From Limonium bicolor (Eukaryota; Streptophyta; Magnoliopsida; Caryophyllales; Plumbaginaceae): a stretch of 64,000 nt of DNA. The translations under genes were made by a program, and so were the position numbers. Shown here piece after piece: positions 59,759 to 64,000 of this stretch (its first letter is position 1; each line of letters begins with the position of its first letter). The stretch covers positions 1 to 64,000 of the forward strand of contig JAIOTZ010000144.1 in the NCBI GenBank assembly GCA_023374045.1, given 5' to 3'. The notes beneath the pieces are model-generated. The model made no database searches. It had not been told where the DNA came from and saw only the letters and a list, made by a program, of their open reading frames with translations.

Positions 59759-60928
59759 TTCGTGTTGACTGTGTAGTTCGTTGAAAGTTTGGCATTAGTT
59801 GTTTCAACAATTAGTAATGTCTGATGACTGCACTCGAAGCAAGGGGCTATTGGGAAGGAGGAGAAAGGCCGGCCGGTCTGATTCTATGATGACAGTACAA
59901 ATGTGATTAGAAAGTAGGATCCAAGTTGAGGGCTAACCTAATGGAAAGCATAGCCCTAGTTTCTTATTCATGATTCAATACCAAAATTGACATCAATTTT
60001 CCCCCTTTTCTCAATTACTTTTCCTCTCATTATAGTAATTCTGCCTAAATGACCAGTGCCGAATCAGTACTCGTTTACACAATTACTCAAGTTAATATGT
60101 ACAATTACACGAGCTCTCAGATTCTTATAATTCTGTATTGAGTATCTTGTTCGCAAACCTATTCACAAAAATCAAGTTATAACTCTGTTATCTATGGCAC
60201 TTCTCCTAAAGAGGGTCAGAGGTTATCAAAAGGGATGCGAGGGGAGGGAGTAGAGTAAGGTGTCTGAAAGTTTAATGGCTAACGTAAATCTTACCTTAGT
60301 TGAGCTCTTCAAGCGCCGAGACGCTTGATAAAACGGATGTCAACCAATTACAAAACAGGGATGAGGACGAAGATGCCAAGGAACGAGAAAGAAAATGATA
60401 CCATATAAGATATATTACAGAATTAGGAAGTGAGTATAGTAATTACACTTCATAAAAAACAGAAAACCTTACAAAAACATTCATAGTTTACAACAAGGTG
60501 GTTGTCATTCATTTACAATATTACCCGCCATAGGGGGTATATAGGAAAAAGTGAACTAAAATACAAGAAGATATGAAGCAACTTACAAAGGAAAAAATGG
60601 GGAGAAGACAGCACAAAGTTATCACTGCCGTGCCAGCAAGGCTGGAAATAAGGAGGTACTCCATACCCTTGTGAGAAAAATCAGTAGCATGATGAGGCCC
60701 TCACCAAAAACATAGGCAGGAGAAAAAAAATGAGTACCCATGAACAACTAAGTACTCATAATGGAAGATCTCTGCCGCATATCTTGCCCAATAACCCAGG
60801 AAGGGTAAAAAGAAACACATTTTCTTAATCACTTCTGTGAAAAAAAAGAGAGAAAACCCCAAAACACATAACCGGAGTGATAGTTAGTAATTGTCGATAG
60901 AGAACTGTACTCCCAACGATACTCTTTT
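59759..60928. other. Convergent intergenic region
   Basis: This lies between the plus-strand CYP98A and the minus-strand P450. Both 3' UTRs should lie here. No other gene, RNA or repeat ends are seen. Confidence 0.5.
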
Positions 60929-63920
60929 TCAAGAACTCCGAGGGATAAAAACTATTTGTGGACTTAGATGGCACTGAAGAACGCAGTTGTTGTTCATCGA
61001 TGGTCTTGGGTTTACAATAGCTCCTGGTTTCAGCCGTATCTGAAAATAATTCAAGAGGTGGTGGGAGAGATTAGCCCGACAAATGATGCCTTAGAGAAAT
61101 AACCGTTGGAAGTAATGTTACCGGAACGGCTGCTAAGGATAAGGATATATCATCTAACTACTATGTCTTGCAATAAAACTCGATCTCGATCCTTCATTTC
61201 AGGAGCCTTGACACCAATATATGCTCATTCTTACCCTTTACATACAGATTGGTTCTGGTGCTTCCCCATTATTCTTCTTTTTCATTCAAGTCATGATATA
61301 AATCAATGATAGCAAGTTAAATATAGATAGGCCAACAAAAAGGAAAAATGACAACACAAACCTCATAGATCGCGATCAAAGAAGCAAGTAGGGCCGCGAC
61401 CTGATAAACTGCTAATTTGCCGCCAACACATGATCTGATCCCAGTGCCAAAAGATAGAAATGCAGTATTTTCCAATAGTTCACACAGAACATTGAAGTCG
61501 TATTCAAAAGCCTCAAACCCAGGTCTTCTTTTGTCAGCTTTCGACAGAAAACGGTGAGGATTGAACTTGGTAGAGTCATTTCCCCAAATAAATCTGTCCG
61601 TTTGAACAAACTGCATCGGTGCAATGACTACTGCTCCAGCAGGGATAGTAAGCCCATTCTTTAACTTCAGGTCTTTCAATTTACAAATTACAAACACCAA
61701 AACAGCAATGAGTATAACTGATCAGCAACATGGAAACACACTGTCTTCACATCACAAGTTCAGGATCATGAGAAAGTGGGAAGAAAAATAGTATTTGAAT
61801 CTTGTATAAGGATTCACTTCATAAATACAGGTGGTTTGTACTGAATGTGGAATTCCAAGTCATATACTTCCCATAGAGACAAATGATGTGGTCAATACAA
61901 ATCTGACAGAAATAGTTTTCTCCAGAACAAGTCAGATACAGCACAATTACATGCAATGCACGCTAAAAAAAATGATATCCTTTAAAGCAAGATTGCTTTT
62001 CAGAAGCTTGAGGTGTGAGTAAGGTTGAGAAAGAACGAACAACAATACAAAACCTGAGCCAAATTAGAACCTTGCTATTTCAAAAAACATCAGAATGGTA
62101 CATTATATTCTACAATTGATACGAATGATTGTAGGTTTACCATGACTATTAATGCACGGTAACATACAACATGGAAAATATTGTATTTGTGTCTGACTGG
62201 ATAAGTATACAGCCTTATTCTCATAAGATCAACATTTTATTGTGGGCCAATAACACTGAATCAACCAATCAAAATGTGACAGAAATGGACAATATTTTTC
62301 AGGTCCAGATATAACTCACCACTGTCAGGAGAACATCTCAGAAGCAGTGGCCCCGTCGGGAGAAGACGAGCAGACTCAAAAGCAGTTGCCAAAAGCAAGT
62401 GCATGTTACCAACTTCTTCATGATTGATGTCCTTCGGATCTTTACACACTTTACATATCTCCATGAATAACTGCACATGTTAGTTGAAAGGAAAATTAGT
62501 TGAAACACTTCAGAGTCAGGCCCTGTTTGAAACTTGAGGCGAAAAATTAGAGGTTGGAGATCTCTTCTGATTCCCTCTTGCAAAATTCGGCAGCAAATTT
62601 CTACCAGCTATATTTTTCCACACAAAAAGTGGCAGCTTTTCAAACAAAAAGTAGCTTCAAGATGCAGACCAGGGTAAATATCTGCAGTACCCAGAGGGAT
62701 CCATGCAAGTACAGTCATATTTCTGTTCAAGTAATTTACAAGCTAATTCCATACATGTCACGAGTGGATATCTTAATCAACTAGACAAACGACTTTAAGC
62801 ATGAACAAAGATAGTTGAAAAAGACCAAAGGAGTCCAAACAGAAGTAAACGCAAGAGATGGGGAAATAGCAGGTATAGGACTCACAGGACTAACCTTATC
62901 CTGCAGCTCAGGCTGCATAGCAAGACTAGCCAGAATGTTACTAGTCAGATCAGCAGTAGTAAGGTACCCATGAAACATCACAACCATCATATTCTCAGAG
63001 AAATATTCTGGCATATTCAAACTGCCAGTGGGCTCCTGCGTATATGAATATCTAGGAACAGGAACACCAAATGAAGTTTGGCCATCAAATTCAGTTTTTG
63101 CCATCTTTTCAAGAGATTCATTGGGGCAGAAAATCCTGTGGTTTTCTCTGCGCTGTAAAAAAAATTCCTTGGTCAAGTTTTCCAGCTCCCTGCAGAGATC
63201 CTGGAGTTTCCAGTAACCATGGTTCAGGAAGGGGGTCATTCTATATAAAGCCCAAAAGAAAGCATCCTTTGCAATCTTCCTGAGAAGGTCCTCATAAGCA
63301 TCAACCTTTGACCAATTAAGGAATGCATCTCCAAAAACCATGGAGCCTTGTAACAAAAATGCTATATGTTGGGAGATGGTCTGGCAATCAAGACTTCCTT
63401 CTGCACCAACAGTGGATATTTTGTTATTAATGGAGTCTAAAACCATTCCTTTCATGATACTATCTCTCCCATGTAACCTGGCGTTCAGTTCAACTGCCAA
63501 TGATTGTCTTCTCTCTTGAGCCTACAAAAAGCCACAGAATTCAAGAGGGGGGGTAAACTAGCCTCTTCCAAGCTCGTTTTTATACTGTAGGAGAAACATG
63601 TATATTCGACACTAATCATGCTTATAGATCATGCGTAAACAAAACATACCTTGTTATATGAGGAGAAGAACAAGTTTGGCTGCCCAAATGTGACGTGATG
63701 CGCCTTCCCCATCAAAGGCAACTTATCTGCAGCCTTAATAAGCATTTCCTTGATGAGCATAGGGTCCTCCACTGACACAAACAGCTGATCCAGAGCTAGC
63801 CACAGCTTCACCACTGATCCATACTTTTCATGTGACTTGACTAACAGGTCTAGAAAGCAAGAAAGTGACTTAGAGTGAAATCTAATGGCAGAATGAAAGC
63901 TTGGAGACATCATGAGGAAA
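60929..63920 (-). CDS. Cytochrome P450, family uncertain (possibly CYP727-like), 5' end off window
   Basis: Minus-strand exons: 63920-63650, 63521-62895, 62470-62320, 61672-61362 and 61039-60929. All have GT-AG borders with matching phases, giving about 490 residues. The first visible exon follows an acceptor (TCTAATACAG), so the N-terminal anchor exon lies beyond 64000. Landmarks: VKSHEKYGSVVKLWLALDQL, ERRQSLAVELNARLHG, I-helix MVVMFHGYLTTADLTSNI, K-helix ESAR in ATAFESARLLPTGPLLLR, FNPHRF, and heme loop FLSFGTGIRSCVGGKLAVYQ with all consensus residues. It ends VFIPRSS. The I-helix lacks the usual acidic-Thr pair (GYLTT in place of Gx(D/E)TT). The two Thr are still present. It is unlike A-type plant P450s such as the neighbouring CYP98A. 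The CYP727 suggestion is a weak recollection; membership in the P450 superfamily is certain. Confidence 0.85.
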
Positions 63921-64000
63921 CTGTATTAGAAACAAGAGATCATTGATAGTATTTCGGATAAGACATTAAACATTTCATTAAATATTCCATTTTTGACGGG

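Noticed and set aside
1..64000. tRNA, rRNA or organelle-derived segments
   Set aside because: I saw no tRNA cloverleaf-like A/B boxes in context, no rRNA-like conserved blocks and no plastid or mitochondrial genes; a tRNA or covariance-model scan would be decisive.

Overview
This window looks like nuclear DNA from a flowering plant. The genes have many short exons with GT-AG introns, and the repeats are of plant type: plant L1-like LINEs, solo LTRs, MULEs, CACTA, Stowaway and Tourist elements. The gene families are plant ones, including a CYP98A-type P450, a GDPD, PTH2, KXD1 and a plant mobile domain protein. A eudicot is likely, but the species cannot be fixed from sequence alone.

Layout: 1-4.2 kb holds a LINE tail, two LTR-like insertions and a minus-strand KXD1 (BORC/BLOC-1 subunit) gene whose last exon I could not find. 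4.84-10.23 kb is a Mutator-like element (MULE 1) bounded by arrays of 27-bp palindromes. Its transposase is truncated, but its plant mobile domain (PMD) passenger gene is intact. 10.2-14 kb is MITE and tandem-repeat territory. 14-32 kb is LINE debris, solo LTRs and a broken GDPD gene (copy A). 32-41.5 kb is a second, truncated MULE into which a LINE-type retroelement and a CACTA element have inserted; the CACTA carries a fragment of an NC2-alpha-like histone-fold gene. 41.5-53.7 kb is a second copy (copy B) of the 15.8-32.0 kb segment, with a GDPD gene that appears intact. 53.7-64 kb is the normal gene space: PTH2, a CYP98A-type P450 with one frameshift, and a minus-strand P450 of uncertain family that runs off the window.

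The main large-scale structure is the A/B segmental duplication. Copy A has two solo LTRs and a Tourist MITE, each with a clean empty site in copy B, so these insertions came after the copies separated. A nest of transposons shared by both copies predates the separation. The pair may be a true tandem duplication or two haplotypes placed in series by the assembler. Most of the window is layered transposon history; about five host genes are readable. The item closest to an unusual system is MULE 1, an element that has lost most of its transposase but keeps a complete PMD gene between hairpin arrays.
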